The notes under the pieces were generated by a model, which was given only the letters and a program-made list of their open reading frames with translations, was not told the DNA's origin and did not search any database. Positions 23,392 to 36,166 of a stretch of DNA of 64,000 bases are shown here, in pieces; the stretch's first letter is position 1, and the number at the start of each line of letters is the position of its first letter. This DNA comes from Stratiolaelaps scimitus (taxonomy: Eukaryota; Arthropoda; Arachnida; Mesostigmata; Laelapidae): contig JABWDB010000004.1 of the NCBI GenBank assembly GCA_019614645.1, forward strand, positions 19,406,001-19,470,000. Direction: 5' to 3'. Made by a program: the position numbers and the translations under genes.

Positions 23392-25480
23392 GTGAGTATG
23401 TGAATTATTCTTATGCCGTACCTAACAGCTGCTGTGGACAGCGATTGTAGACGAATTGGATTGATTATATATAAAGCAATTTTTACCTAATAATTGTCGA
23501 TTATTAATGTGCAGCAAATGATACCGAACATATAATATTAGACCGCCCATAACTTCTCCTATGGGCAGTAATAACAGCCTTATTTGATGTGGACGTATAT
23601 ATATATATATATCTACAGATCTACAGCCTCACATTACTCGCTATACTGAGTAATGCGTAATGAGCGTGGCACACACAATGAAAGCTGCTGCTGCTGCTGC
23701 TACTACTGTTGTTGTCGCTGTAATATACGGCAACCCAACCTACGCCTAATGCACATGTGTGGACCGATAGGGTGCCTGAGCCTGCATCCACTAGTGCCCA
23801 ATGTGGCCGTCCGCGCCAAGGATAGTGGTGTGAATGGATCCGGGTGGTTGGTTGATATGGTGCCATGTATTATATATGTGAGACCTCCTGGCGCCAAAAC
23901 AGCTTCTCCGTTCCGGGCAAAGGTTGGCCTTCCATTCTGATCGAGCGGCGGATGATTGAGGCGCAGGCTCCGATGAACGGATTGGATCGGCAGCTCGATA
24001 TATCGCCTCAAGCAGGCGACAGTGAGAGCTGATCAGAAGCCACCATATTCGTCTGCCAACTGCTCTCGTATCGACTAACGCCACCCTTCTCCCACTTCGG
24101 ATTTCTGCCACCGGTTCTATTGGGACCTGCTCCGCTGCGGTATATATATATATATATATATTTTTTTTTTTTCTCCTCTTAGCAAGTTGGTGGCGGTACT
24201 GCTGGTGGATCACTTAGAGTAGTTACACAGATAGTTAGTTCGGGGCTAGCGGGCTACCGCGTGCTCTTAACTATAATTCATGCCTGAGTCGCGTGGTGGC
24301 TGAGGGGGCCACGTCGCAACTTGTATGGACCCGCTAGAAGCTGTATTAATATGTACATGTAATAATATGTTATAATATGCACCAGACAGGTGATTCAAAT
24401 CTTCCAGTGGCAGTGTGGAGTTCTTCTCTCATTGCCATTTCTCGCGATGATGCCATACGGACAAGTACCGAGAAAATACCTTATTGGAGAGGGGTTCCAA
24501 TCTATGAAACGGCGGAACAGAACCGACCGTTGGATTGAGGCGAGGCCAGAGTCTTACTCCTCCTCGTCCTCTTTGTTTGGCTTACTCGGCTGCGATAGAC
24601 GCAAGCTATCGATACAGTCGAATTCAAAATTAGTTCGAGACGAAGGCCAGAGTCGGTAGACGATTTCATTGATACTTTATACTTTCACAAACCCTCTCTC
24701 GGTCTCCGTCTTCCGTTGCCAATTAAACCCTTTGATGTTATATCTGGCTCGAGTTCGTGTGTGTGTGACTTCAATAAGCGAAATATAAGCCAACCTGTGT
24801 CAAGCGCGTCGTAATTTACGTGTTGGTTCATGAACACTGTTTTGGACCATTGCTAAAAACGCGAATCCACCTCTTTCTCGATCGTGATTTATTAACAGAT
24901 TCAAGCAAGTTGGATTGTGTTCGGGGGCCAATATAATATACGGCACCCACCTTCGGACTGGCCCCCGCACGAGGCAGCGACCTGCATCCGTGATCCGTGT
25001 ACCACACTGTAATCACACGTTTCGGTGTGTGTGTGTGTGTGTTTACGGCATCCACCCACAGATGTCTATTATTGTGCTGATTGGTGTATGGTGCAGGTGG
25101 TCATTTGGTTCACTATGGCCAAATATTGGGTTATTCTGTTCTATACATCAAGCGGCTAGACCGCATAGCGTCATCATCGATCAACATATTACAATAGTCG
25201 AATAAACGTGCACACTTCCGTGTTATCAACAGCCAAAAAAAGACATACCCAGCGCCATTCAACCGCAATCGATCTACCGAGGTCGTATGTGCTATATTCA
25301 TTGCATCGTCTGCACAGGTTCCACCGACACAGTGTCGGTTGGACCACAACCACTGCCGCCTCCGCTGTCTGTATCATTGCTGTGGGTACCCCTGTGAAAA
25401 GTTCGGCCATGCTGTTGCTGCACCTTGATGTGAGATCAAAGTAAGATCTATTTTGCTGTAGGCCAGAACCAGGAAAGGCC
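23392..25480. other. Non-coding stretch
   Basis: Contains a TA run at 23595-23611, a GCT/ACT/GTT triplet run at 23683-23718, a TA run followed by about 13 T at 24139-24171, and a GT run at 25026-25043. Overlapping frames on both strands at 25189-25569 have no splice support. Confidence 0.45.
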
Positions 25481-25499
25481 GAGGAACCTCTGGTGCATG

Positions 25500-27366
25500 C
25501 CCTGTTCGTACCGTCGCCGTATTCTTGATTCGTCCTACAATCGCTTTGTGATGTTTTCCAATAATCCAATTCTGCGATTCAGCGGTCGGCCCTTAGACGT
25601 CTTTTCTGCCTCCTGCCTCCGGCCCCGTCCCAAGGCTCGGGGGGACCCCCCCGTGACCGCTCCGCCGCACCGCATCAATGAAAGGGACCTCCATGGCCAG
25701 CCCCAGATAAGTGTTTCCGTCTGACAGCGACGAGTGCTTACTTCACAAAAGGAAGCTGGGTAGCAGACATGGGACCCAGAAGGAAGACGCATGCAATGGA
25801 TAGGAGGCAGGTATTTGATTACCAGACCCCCAGCTGCACGTAACAGCCTTCAAAAGTTGCCAACCAAAAAGGTCAGCCTGCCCCTCGATTGCGTCAGTTA
25901 GTACAAGCCTCTCTCTCTCTCTTTAGCTTGCTTCTGATGCAGAGAGGGATGGAGGGCGATCGCAGTATTAGCGCAGGACGAAATGACTAGAAAACGTTTC
26001 TCTAGCAACGTTTGATGGAAGATGGCGAGCGGGTGTGCCTTCGAGCTGTTACCGAGTATTCGAGCCGGGAGCTACAGGGCCGAGTTGTGGGGAACGCCGA
26101 TTTAATGGCGAATTTCAGATGCCAGACAGGATAAAAGGATATATTGACTTTTCGAGATCTGTACGGGAGACAACAGCTGTTGTTCTGCCTCTACCCCTTG
26201 AATATGAGCCGAGCACGCTTCAGAACAGCCACTGCGCAACTGAATACCGAAACCACGAGAGAAACGGTAGAAAACGATTTCCGAGAGAGGAGAAAAGAAA
26301 AAGAAACTGACAACTTGTTGCAGCATGTGATGCCCTAGGTGATGATGCACAGCTCGCCATGTTGATGGTAAGGCACTGGCAATGCAAACATTTACTATGC
26401 ACTATGTTGCATTTGGCATTTTACATTCTCTCCGTACTGGCCAGGCAGCTAATAGTGGTCTCCGTTGATTTCGCAAATTTTGACATTGATCAAATGCTTG
26501 AACGGCTTCTTCTTACTCTTAGCCTACGGAATAGGTACAGGGTGAAACGCAATCCACTTGTGCTTACCCACTTATCGAAAGCGTTCTCCATTCGTCTCTG
26601 TAGCCGTCAATAGCCATCATCCGTTGCTTGCTATTATTGGCTGGAGCCCTTCGGCCGCTGAATGGAAGGAAACCGTCAACGGCGGCAGGTACCCCTGTAC
26701 GGTGCATTGCTGTTTATTCGCGTAGAATCGAAAGCCGTCTCGAGGACGAGGACCCGAAGAAAAAACGAAGGTCAGACTTGACGCTCGAGGAAAACGACGA
26801 AGGCAACGGGCGATGCGGGGCCAGCCTCGAACTCTAATCCTATTTCCTATTTCGAACTGTAGGCTTTTCCCTTTCTATTCTTCATTCGCTCTTTCCCCTG
26901 TGCTGCCCACAACTTCCCCATTCTGTCATCGCGTTGCGTTTCGACATCATCTCGTCTGGCGACCAGAAACAGCAGCAGTAGCAGTAGAAGCTGTTGACAG
27001 GAGAAACATAACGAAAGAGCCTACCGCGGTTTCCCGCGAAGGACAGCGCAGAAGGAGATCGCAGATAGTGAGCGCTCGGGTGTCTGCCTGGTGTGGTCAC
27101 GATAAGGCGGACTGTTCGAAAAAGTCCCGCCGTCTTCAAGGCCGTCTTCAAGGTTGAGGGTCTCTGCGCTGTCTTTATTCCCTGGCCGCGGCTAGACCGA
27201 TTTCTAAGCCCCGTCTCTTCCTACTCCCCGTCTCTTCCCGGCTCCTCGCCTCCTTCCGACCTCCGCCGTTTTCATTCGCTTCTGGATCGGATCGTGCGTC
27301 AGTGGTGGTCGGTGTAGAGAGCGTAGATGTTGATGACGACGAATTCTACGTTGTCCTCCCATCGCA
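25500..27366. promoter_or_regulatory. GC-rich, CpG-rich zone, possible promoter or 5' UTR block
   Basis: Base composition matches the other putative first-exon blocks: CpG-dense, purine-rich and triplet-rich. Overlapping short frames occur on both strands. One plus-strand piece (about 26720-26835) encodes an acidic/basic stretch with a PKKKRRS nuclear-localisation-like run. No clear donor fixes the strand. Confidence 0.3.
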
Positions 27367-27368
27367 TC

Positions 27369-27417
<49 letters not shown>
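27367..27417 (+). repeat. Compound CT-TA microsatellite
   Basis: About 12 CT units pass directly into about 12 TA units. Confidence 0.9.
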
Positions 27418-27960
27418 GACCACCCTCCCGCACTCTCTATACAGCAGAACAGAAAAATGCCGAGAGCGCTTTTTTCCTCTCCTTGTCTAGATAAATCTCG
27501 ATGGTAGGTATCATGTACCATCGGGCGGAGGGATAGCGAGTGACGGTGGGCCTGCAGGGACGTTTTCACCGAGAACGGTCTCAAGTGGACGTTGGCTGTG
27601 CTGCCGCGAATGGAGCAGCGACGCAGCGCTGCGATCGGAGTCAAGTGGGTCTCCGATTCGGACCACAGAAGAGCGGTGGCTCATTGCTGATGATCATTAC
27701 GGCGGCAGGAGTTCCGCAGCAAAGAACGACACGGAGCAAGAATTGCCGTGCACGTGTTAATGCTGTCAACACGTCGCCATATGCTATGGAGTAAATTGTT
27801 GCTGGTACAAATCCGACACCGACTAGGCTAAATTGCCGGTCCAGTGCGATTCTCGCCTTAGTACATAAATACATTTTTCGGGCCGGCTCGCAGCCAACAT
27901 TTAACGTCCACGGTACTGCTGTCGGCATTGCTTCATAGGACGGACCCCTTTAAATGCAAA
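27418..27960. other. Non-coding stretch
   Basis: A GTG-initiated 84-codon plus-strand frame (27540-27794) has an ordinary amino-acid composition but no splice or start support. Confidence 0.4.
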
Positions 27961-27965
27961 TGTCC

Positions 27966-28035
27966 GACGGTGGAGATCGAACCCGTGCACCGTGGTGTCC
28001 CCTCCGATTACACTACGAACGCAGCACCACGCCAC
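27966..28035 (-). repeat. tRNA-derived (SINE-like) sequence
   Basis: On the minus strand a B box GGGTTCGATCTCC (27972-27984) follows an A-box-like TAGTGTAATCGG (28004-28015). The 20-base spacing is shorter than in a working tRNA, and stems are imperfect. The arrangement is typical of arthropod tRNA-derived SINE heads. Confidence 0.4.
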
Positions 28036-28636
28036 CGGGCTTGATGTCACCTCTGTACAAATTCTACCTCACTGTACAAAACGGCCCCGCTTTTCTCGTT
28101 CTTCATATAAGCTACTCGCGCATGTGCACCTTGGGCTGAAATTAGCGGAGAAGCAAATCTCGGGATGAAACTATATACTATTCGTTATTCCTTTCTATTT
28201 CTCTCGGACTGATACACGCAGCGTAATGGCAGCGCGGACTCGTAGAGCGGATGGGGTTATTCTGTGTGAATAGAAGAAATCATAGAGGTGGGCCTCATGC
28301 CGAGGTGGGCCCTCACTAATGAAACAGAGGAAGGGGATGGTCTGATGGAGCGGCCTCGTGGAAATGAATTAGAAGACATGGCGGGATAACTTCCCGCTGG
28401 TGGTGGTGGTATAGAATGCCGCTTGGGCGTTCTTCGGGCGACCCTACAAAGGGACAATATGAATATCAAACGAAACTTAAAGCATTCGAGGAATTTCTTC
28501 ACCGTGACTCAGCAGAAACTTTGCCCGACATTAGACTATGCAGCATGGGTGCACTTGTTGTTACAAGACGTGATATTCGAGAGATGTGCTTCGTTTCTTC
28601 CACGTACGCCTTTCACGTTAGAACATCGGTTAGTTG

Positions 28637-28668
<32 letters not shown>

Positions 28669-28979
28669 GATAAGCCCGTCGCAGAAGTAAACGGATGTGT
28701 ACACAGTATCTCACCGACGGTCATTATCTGTCCTGTGACAAGCGGTGTGCGGACAACTAACGTGTATGGAGAAAAAGACTAGATAACAAAGAACCGGCTA
28801 ATAATTATATACATCATAGATTATCTATTTCATTTTGGAAACGTTAACCGATTATAGAAAGTTCGATATCCAGCTCAACAAAGCAACTCGCAACTTAACA
28901 GGGCTAGGTTATGGGGACGTTGCTTAGTTTTGCAGCGAACTGACTCGCTAAGCGAAAATGAACCGAACGAATACTGGGT
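28036..28979. other. Mostly non-coding stretch
   Basis: A CT microsatellite lies at 28637-28662. A plus-strand frame (28416-28640) has a plausible composition but runs into the CT repeat and has no acceptor. Confidence 0.4.
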
Positions 28980-28982
28980 TTG

Positions 28983-29448
28983 ATGATTGCGAGCCGATTG
29001 CGTACACTATACCGGCTTATTTGTCGAATCGACAATACTTCATTAGCTTGTGTGCCGACCACATTAATTACTTCCGGCAAATATATGCCCGAGGGTGATG
29101 GTGATGAATTTATTATCGTTGCTGTCGGATCCTCGCTAAGGCATCGTCCACTGAAGGAATCGACTATCGAGAGTGATTTGCTTCGTCGCGTGAGAAGACG
29201 GAAGCATATCTCACTTCAGCCGAACTGTTCAGCCACAGTTGGCCACAGAGCCGTTTTTCATTAAACAACGAGGAGCCAAAGACATTAGGGTAGAATCTGC
29301 CGTTCGCTCACGCTATTGTGCGGGTCGTGGCACACCTGCTCTTGATCAAAGTTTTGCCAAAATAAAAACGAAAGACAAACACGCGCCAAAGCAAAATTTA
29401 CTCGACGTAGCTAATTCATCTGCGGTTTTAGCCGTCAGGGTCGATTAA
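28983..29448 (+). pseudogene. Two overlapping coding-like frames, possible frameshifted relic
   Basis: A frame from ATG 28983 to TAA near 29264 and a second frame (29239-29448), shifted by one base, both show above-background codon periodicity. They overlap by about 25 bases. A single indel would connect them into about 155 codons. Neither part matches a family I recognise, so this could be a decayed transposon or gene fragment, or chance. Confidence 0.2.
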
Positions 29449-32392
29449 TTGTGTGAACCTCGACCTTTTGGTTTTCGGCAAAAACCCGTACCCACATATG
29501 TCTGCGTGCATAGTGCCCCAAGCTGTGTACACTCACGCTATCGATTCCAATCGATCCATCTATGATTAGCATTTCGTCAAGAAGGACATCTTGAGGAAAA
29601 TCACAATACGTCAACCAGCCTACGCAGCAGTATACTGCTCTCCGATGTAGTTGAAGCGACCGAGTGCACAATATATCTGTGTCTGTGTGTGTGTGTGATC
29701 TGTGTGTATGTGTGTCTATATATACTATGCGTATATTTCGCTAGCACGCGTTTAGCGCGCTGCCTCTACGTCGAATATTCGCATCGTGAAGCGTCGAGTG
29801 CAGTGCTCGCTGCAGTGGCGTCCGATGTTCGAATGAATCACTGTTGACTCAGCTCTGAGTCAGAGCGCTGAGAGCGAGATGTGGCTCCTCGCCGCATGGT
29901 CGCTGTGGCCCGAGTGGGCATTGTCTAGGTACCGATGCTGGGAGGGCGTATGTGGGAGCAACTCCACCCTGATATTCTTATTTCTGCACTTCCTTACGTG
30001 ATCTGGCGAGCATGTCATCTGTCTCCAGCAGCTACGAACCTTCGCTTGTGGGGGCTCGGCTTAACTCATCGTACGTACTGGCCTGGCTTTCATCGCTCAC
30101 AGCTTCACTATCATAAGTTCAATTTAACGTGCGAAGTGACTGTCGTGCGAAAGCGACTCGTGAGCACGGGAGTTTGCGCCTACCGACCTAATATGATCGA
30201 GGTCTACCGAAGAAAGATCACTGTTCCTGCCCTGAATATATGTCGACCTCTGCGGGGAGGCTAGCTGTGATAGCTTCGATTCTTCACTGATTGTATCTAC
30301 TACACGGGCTTCGATTTATGTAATACGTCTGGGCGTCTCTTTCCTACGATGAGAACATCGGTTATATAGATACGTTTGTAGCGTTTTACTTTGATTAACC
30401 TCGTCGTTGTTGTTGTTGTTAAACATAGCCATAGCGCTGGGGAAACATACGAGCGTGAGGTTGAACAATGTGGGTTTGCTCCACTTTATACTCTGTTTAA
30501 ATGTCATCAATGTACGATGATAGGATGTTTTGACAGGTCGGAGGAAATGTCTCGTGGTAGGGATAGACGTATGAACGGTAAACCCTGCAGAATTACCTTG
30601 TTAGCTAAAGTGAGCTCCCAGGCGGCAGCGGAATTTGATCAATAATCTGGGCTGACTCAATTGTTTTGCTAGTGGTTGCAATGTAGTAACATCTATGCCG
30701 TGGTAGCAATGTCGCAACGAAAAGGCTGTTTCCTTCGATTTCAAGATACTCATATTCCGACTGATTACGTGTAGATTTAAGTATTACATATCTGTTCGAG
30801 CTGAGTTACCCGCAGAATTGCAGTTGTATGGGCATTGATATTTCCGGATCTGTTATGCGTTCACAGCACGACAGTATCAATGCTCAACTTAGCGGTTAGC
30901 TTCCAGCTAAAAGTGGCACCTTGTGCCATAGCAGTTGTGTATTAAAGCAGTTGACAAAGTGAGCATTTGTTGTCACACCGGCGTCGTATCGCTGCAGTCC
31001 AAGGCCACAATAACCTATCCACGTCTAGTATGAGGACCCGTAATGCGTGCTTAATAGCCCGCAGACCCTAACAGCTTTGCATGTGAATTGCTATTTTGGT
31101 GGGCATTTTGTTCCCAAGTGTTTCGCAGAAGCCAGAATGGACAATAACATTTTATTGTGTATATACCATCCCCTCTTTGCGGCAATCCACAGTGTCTATG
31201 TGCTACCGTGTCAATATAATATTGATCTAACAATCCACGAAGCAGACGTCGAGAGTTCTAGGTAGACCTTCGACGACCCATATATATACGCACACGACTC
31301 AGGGTCGGTCGTAGGGAACGTAGAGTCTTGTTTTTTTGTTGTAAGACCGGGGTTCGAGGCGGCGCATTCGGGACGATGCTCAGTATTTAAGTAAGTTCGA
31401 AGGGGCTTTCTTTTGGCGTTTTTTTTATTAGACGAAACAACCTCAGGTTCACTCAGTGGAAGGGCTGATGGGTTGCAACAATGGCAACGAATAAATATAA
31501 TGATTTATTGTATAGCTTGGAAACAGGTAATACAAGTCACAATAGGATATATGTAATACGTACGAATAATCGCACAATACGTAGATACATTTAAAGAATT
31601 TGTGAGAAAGTTTCAAAAAGTGTTCTTAAAAAATAGACACTAATTTGTATCCAGATGGCCGACCTTAATCAATGGTCCGTCTTCATATTGGATTCATTTT
31701 CGGATCACACCACACTCGCGGAGATATTCCATTATCATATTTGATATCTACGTTTGCATTATGAAAGCATTAATTATCTGTGAGCTCCGATCCGGTTTCA
31801 CCAGAAAACTGTCGGATCGGAGACTTGACTTCGTGTTGTGACAGACATTGGCAGTGTTCTCGACCCGACCGCGTCGATATCTTTGGTAGTGGAACGACGA
31901 AATGAGTTCTCTACGGCGAGGTCTAAGCCGCCTTGACCGATCAAAACAATGAGATATCGCTGGTCCAGACTGTGCAAATGAAACGAATTCTTCTTCTGTC
32001 TCCACTATTGACTAACCAAACGTGAGCTAGGTAGCCCTCGCTGGGGCTGTAGGTCGCGTCTGTAAGGTACAGTGGTCGTCAATGTCATGGCCGAATGTCT
32101 AACAATACCCATCAACGAGGACATCCTGTTGCACCCGGCTGTTCCTAGCTGAGGTCAGGCCATTGCCACGAAAGGGGTCATGTCGAAGGTCCGATTGCTT
32201 TTAAGGGACAAAAACGCCTTTATGCATCCATTGCAGCGCGAACGGTTCGCCGCTGTACTACTGGCAGTGCTACGACTGGTGCTCTATTACTTGTTGTATT
32301 ATAGTTGCTAAGATAGGTCCCTGACGACCCCCCTCTTGATAGATCGTTGTGGCTATATCGGAAGGTAGTTGCCAAGATCAGTCACATAGAGC
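29449..32392. other. Non-coding stretch
   Basis: A GT-rich tract lies at about 29682-29717. A 109-codon plus-strand frame (29935-30264) lacks support. No recognisable gene. Confidence 0.45.
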
Positions 32393-32420
32393 GGCTAGGC
32401 GAGCATCAGCTCGAAAATAA
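32393..32420 (+). repeat. Second copy of the 5.96 kb repeat segment
   Basis: Nearly identical to 5956-5981 (shared core GGCTAGGCGAGCA then AGCTCGAAA). It shows that the tRNA-like element at 5.9 kb is part of a dispersed family. Confidence 0.5.
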
Positions 32421-32673
32421 AGTGCTGCCCACAAAAGCCCCGTTTACTAACAATGTTAATTCTTAAAACAATGTTGTTTTTTTAACTCGTCACCCTTTCG
32501 ATGGTAGAGTACATTGTGAAGTCGTGATTTTCTGAACACATGCAGCATGCATTTATGCTTAATCGTTCAGCTAGCATTTAGTTGGCCTTGTCATTTTGTC
32601 GTCACCGAAGGAAAGCTGACGGCACCAATACCAATGTTCATGACCAATTTGAAGGACTTCAATAATTTATGCC

Positions 32674-33818
32674 ATGACCACAAAGTTGTTTTTCTACGCA
32701 TCTCGCACGGTTCGAATTCCACGAACGGTGCCTGACTGGCAAAGTGACTGTTTGCGTGGAGTGCTCCCTAAGGAGAGGTTTTTGCGGTATCTAGCTTACC
32801 GTTCTGGCGGGTATTTGCCAGAGAGGCAGAGAGAACTAGGGGCAAGGAGAGAGAGAGAGAGACAGGAAGATACATCCAAAATCAGCGCAGTCAAACCGAA
32901 ACCACAGGACTGAACTGTGAGTTTACGGGGTGCGCGTTCCGTGCTCATCGACGTAGTTCACATAGACAGAGACAATCACTGAGCACGCTTCGGCTCCTGC
33001 TCTCTCTGTTGCGGTGGAGTGCTAGTGAATTATGCACCAGCTGATATAGTACCTTTCCTGCCACGGTGCTGACCCGTTCATACGTTGGTGAGCCCTCGAC
33101 GCCGGGGCGTCGTCTATCGGGGAGCCTACTGGGTGTGTGTGTGTGTATCTGTGGACTAGCCATTCAGGAACTCGTAACAAACATTGAGCGGTAGGTCGTC
33201 TCTCAAAGCCTGCTTGCCTAACCCTAAGCCGTCCCCTTTGGTATCCAATGGTCGCCTTCGCAGGTTGACTTCGCCAACCGGCGTCCGTTGCGTACGGCTA
33301 AACGGGGATTGACATGGGAGTTCCGGCGGCTGGTTTGGGCGAGGGAGCTTCAAGCGACCCTCAACCTCTGGTGGCCAAGGCCGAGTATGTGGAAGGTTAA
33401 CCAGGCAGCGAACTCCCGGCGCCAACTCCAGCATCGCGGAGTACGAACTTCCTAACGTGCGCTGACGACCTGACTGACTGACCGACCACTCGCTCATCGC
33501 TTTGTGGGACCACACAATCAGAGTTTGGTTCGACCTACCGCGTCTATCGCTGTTGTTATTGTTGTCGAAGTTGCGTGAGAAGTTCCTTTTGTACTTTGTG
33601 ATACGTATACAGTAGAGCTACATTTAACGAAGAATGGCATCGACATTTCGTTCGTAGAAGACGAAGCAAAATTGGTGAACTCAATTCTCTGAGAGGAGAA
33701 AGAGCGAGAGGGAAAGGATCTTTGAAAGGGACACCGCCGACGCAATCGAGGGAAGCGCCGTGAGAAACGATCCTAAACTGCGATCTGTTGTACATCGTTG
33801 CGGAATACAGACCATCGG
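32674..33818 (+). promoter_or_regulatory. Putative 5' untranslated exon block with two donors
   Basis: A mixed GC-rich region holding a GA run (32851-32862), a GTGAGT at 32917 and a consensus CGG|GTAAGT donor at 33819. An ATG-initiated 79-codon frame (32674-32913) could be an upstream ORF. Just before the 33819 donor, 18 codons are open and in phase with the exon at 34200, but a TGA at 33761-33763 precedes them with no ATG between. The block is therefore best read as 5' UTR of the 34 kb gene. Confidence 0.35.
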
Positions 33819-34199
33819 GTAAGTATATGAAGCCAGATCTTTCTCAGCTGTTAGCTGATACCATGATTCAAAACACTTTTCAAGATCCGTTGGATGGGGC
33901 AATGTGGGAATTTCGCATTATGTCGTTCTTTCCAATCCATTTATTTTACTTAAACTCACACTCACACGGTGCTATCCCTAGAACAGGACCAGTCGGACTG
34001 AAGCACAAACTATGAAATATTAGGTTGAGGAAGGCTATGATAATGGAACGCGCCGTTCCTTTAAATCGACCTACAGTCAAACGATCTGACAACGTTCGGC
34101 GGCTTGAAAGCGCCGGAACCTGTGAAGGGAAGCTTTACGTAACCCAAAGTTGGCGCATGGTACATTTTAGAGGAAAGTAGGAATTGCCTCTACTTTAAG

Positions 34200-34521
34200 T
34201 TCCGCCCATCGACGACGATGAGTTGTTCGATGAAAAAAAACCAAGGCGCGCTTTTACTGCGGATGAACCCGCAGAAAGAAATTCCACTCCAAAGCTGTGT
34301 ATTCACGAGGGGGATCTGGATAAAATCGTCAGTTCGCTTATTGACTTTGACCGCCGTATTACAGACGTGGTGTGGTCGGTAAGCTCTGTGTGTAATAACG
34401 CTTTCCGATGCTGTGTTGTTGAAAGCGTTGCTTTCTACGTTACGTTGCACAATTGTTTACATTTTTTCCCAAGCTGTTGTATTGTTATGTTGTTTGGAGG
34501 CCGTATTTGATGAAACACAGG
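34200..34521 (+). CDS. Two coding exons of an unrecognised gene (34200-34378, 34474-34521)
   Basis: Exon 1 follows acceptor GCCTCTACTTTAAG and ends at TCG|GTAAGC. Its 59 full codons encode an acidic opening (PPIDDDELFD), a basic patch (KKPRR) and a HEGDLDKIVSSLID segment. Exon 2 (48 bases) has an excellent acceptor (CATTTTTTCCCAAG) and a consensus AGG|GTAAGT donor, giving 16 residues starting LLYCYVVWRP. Both junctions are phase 0 and the intron is only 95 bp. The GDLDKIVSSL stretch loosely recalls the start of a RasGEF-N or ankyrin helix, but I would not assign either. Exon 1 needs one base from upstream (phase 1), and no ATG-bearing exon was found. The next exon is unknown; one option is a good acceptor at about 35076 that gives five codons and a stop. 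Confidence 0.5.
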
Positions 34522-34539
34522 GTAAGTGCCAGGCGTGGA

Positions 34540-34670
34540 GTCTCCAGGACTCCATCACTTATAAGTGATCTGCATGACGTTATAACTTGCATAGTGGCTA
34601 GATAACCAGTGCACTCGAGGTCGCACGCACTGGGCGCATAAACAATTTCTACGTCTGGAGAGCGGCTTGT
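34540..34670 (+). repeat. SINE-like repeat, copy 1
   Basis: The segment around 34608-34663 (CACTCGAGGTCG, then GCATAAACAATTTCTACG) aligns with copies near 38390-38420 (plus) and 51905-51960 (minus). It lies in the likely intron after the 34521 donor. Confidence 0.4.
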
Positions 34671-36120
34671 CTGCCAAGGCTTAAACGTATAAACTGACAA
34701 ATTAAATACAGTAACAATCCGGTATGTAAAATAATATTTGCTAAAACTGCCGTTGGCATCCCCTGGATCTCAATATGGGAGTGTTTAAACTTCAATCGAA
34801 TTTATTTTTGTTATCCGTCACGGCGCACAGCACGCGCAGTAGTTGGCCTGGACCGAAACGAACTCTACAGAAATATACAGAATTTCGTCCCTTTTTTTTC
34901 ATTAGTTTTTCTCTAATACGCTTATTATAATAAGCTCTATTTGAGGTGACACAAGGTCAGCACTTTTCTCTTTATCAGCAATGACCTCCAAACGGCAACC
35001 TACAGTTGGATAAAATATTGAATGTTCCTAGTGATATCGCTTATAGATAGATTGTTCGTAGCTCTCATTTCAGCAGGATAATGGCCTATAGTATAATAAT
35101 AACGTCTCGCTACAAAGTTTATTCAAACTAAATGAAGCATTCAAGGCAAGGCATTCTGTGATGTGTAAGCATTACATTGTGAATCATTTGTTCTTTATTT
35201 TTTTTTACAAGTTTATATGGTAATAATATCAATTCATTATACATAACAATATAGGAGTGACATTATACATACCTGACGCCGAGTCGCAGTAATCCTCATA
35301 ATGGAATCGATACAAAGTGAACTCATGTATATATGTGTGTACCGCTCCGATATTCATAGCGTACAATTTAAGCGGTGCGCAAGTTCGAAGACTACCTGGT
35401 ACATTAGTATAAGTTCTTGTGCAGAGATTTTTATTGAACGAAAAACTGAAATTGCTATAAATAGAATTTGTAGTGCAATCGTATCACTTAGACTTTGTAA
35501 TATTCGACACCATTGGGTATGTCAGAAAACTGAGGCTTGTAGCGACTTGCCGGCGTGGGTCTTCTGAGGTCACAAGCGCATATGTTTGGAAGGGTGCCGG
35601 CGCTCATTTTCATGCGGAAAGTAATAAATAGAAGAGATGCGAACCACTATATGCTCTATGGTCTATATTGGAATTGATGCCAATCACAACGATAACTCGT
35701 CGCCTCAAAAACGGACCACACAAGAACATGGCGTTCGCGCCAAAGCAACCCTGCCTTTAGAATAAGAGAGCTGTGTGACGGTGGGAGGTTCTTGATATCG
35801 TCGTTGTTACTAACTGTATAAATTCTGTTTCCAACATCGACAGCGGACTCAATTTATAAATGAAGGCACCTCCCCTCCCGCGTCATCGCAGAATCATTTA
35901 ATATTCCAGAGATGTTATGGTAGCCTTCTGAGAAAGTACAAGAAAGGTAAGGCCAGACTGCCTTAATTCTCCGCATCTCAATCGACTCTATTACGCCGTT
36001 TAAGTGGTTTATCTGTATCCGCTAACAGTTATAGAATAGGTCCTAATGTGCGTAGTAATGACCACTGTGGAGCGCTTTCTGGTAGTCGTCATGGAAGCAA
36101 AGAGGTTGTCTGTATACTCG

Positions 36121-36121
<1 letters not shown>
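34671..36121. other. Non-coding stretch
   Basis: AT-rich, with T8-T10 runs near 34890 and 35205. An AATAAA lies near 35623. No convincing coding exon. Confidence 0.4.

Positions 36122-36166
<45 letters not shown>
36122..36166 (+). repeat. TA microsatellite
   Basis: About 22 uninterrupted TA units, the longest pure dinucleotide run in the window. Confidence 0.95.

Noticed and set aside
24915..25569. Overlapping frames on both strands
   Set aside because: A GT repeat and mirror-image codon bias explain them. No acceptor-donor pair.
27204..27644. 146-codon minus-strand frame
   Set aside because: Its centre is a translated TA and GA microsatellite (YIYIY, REREREK-type), which lengthens the frame artificially.
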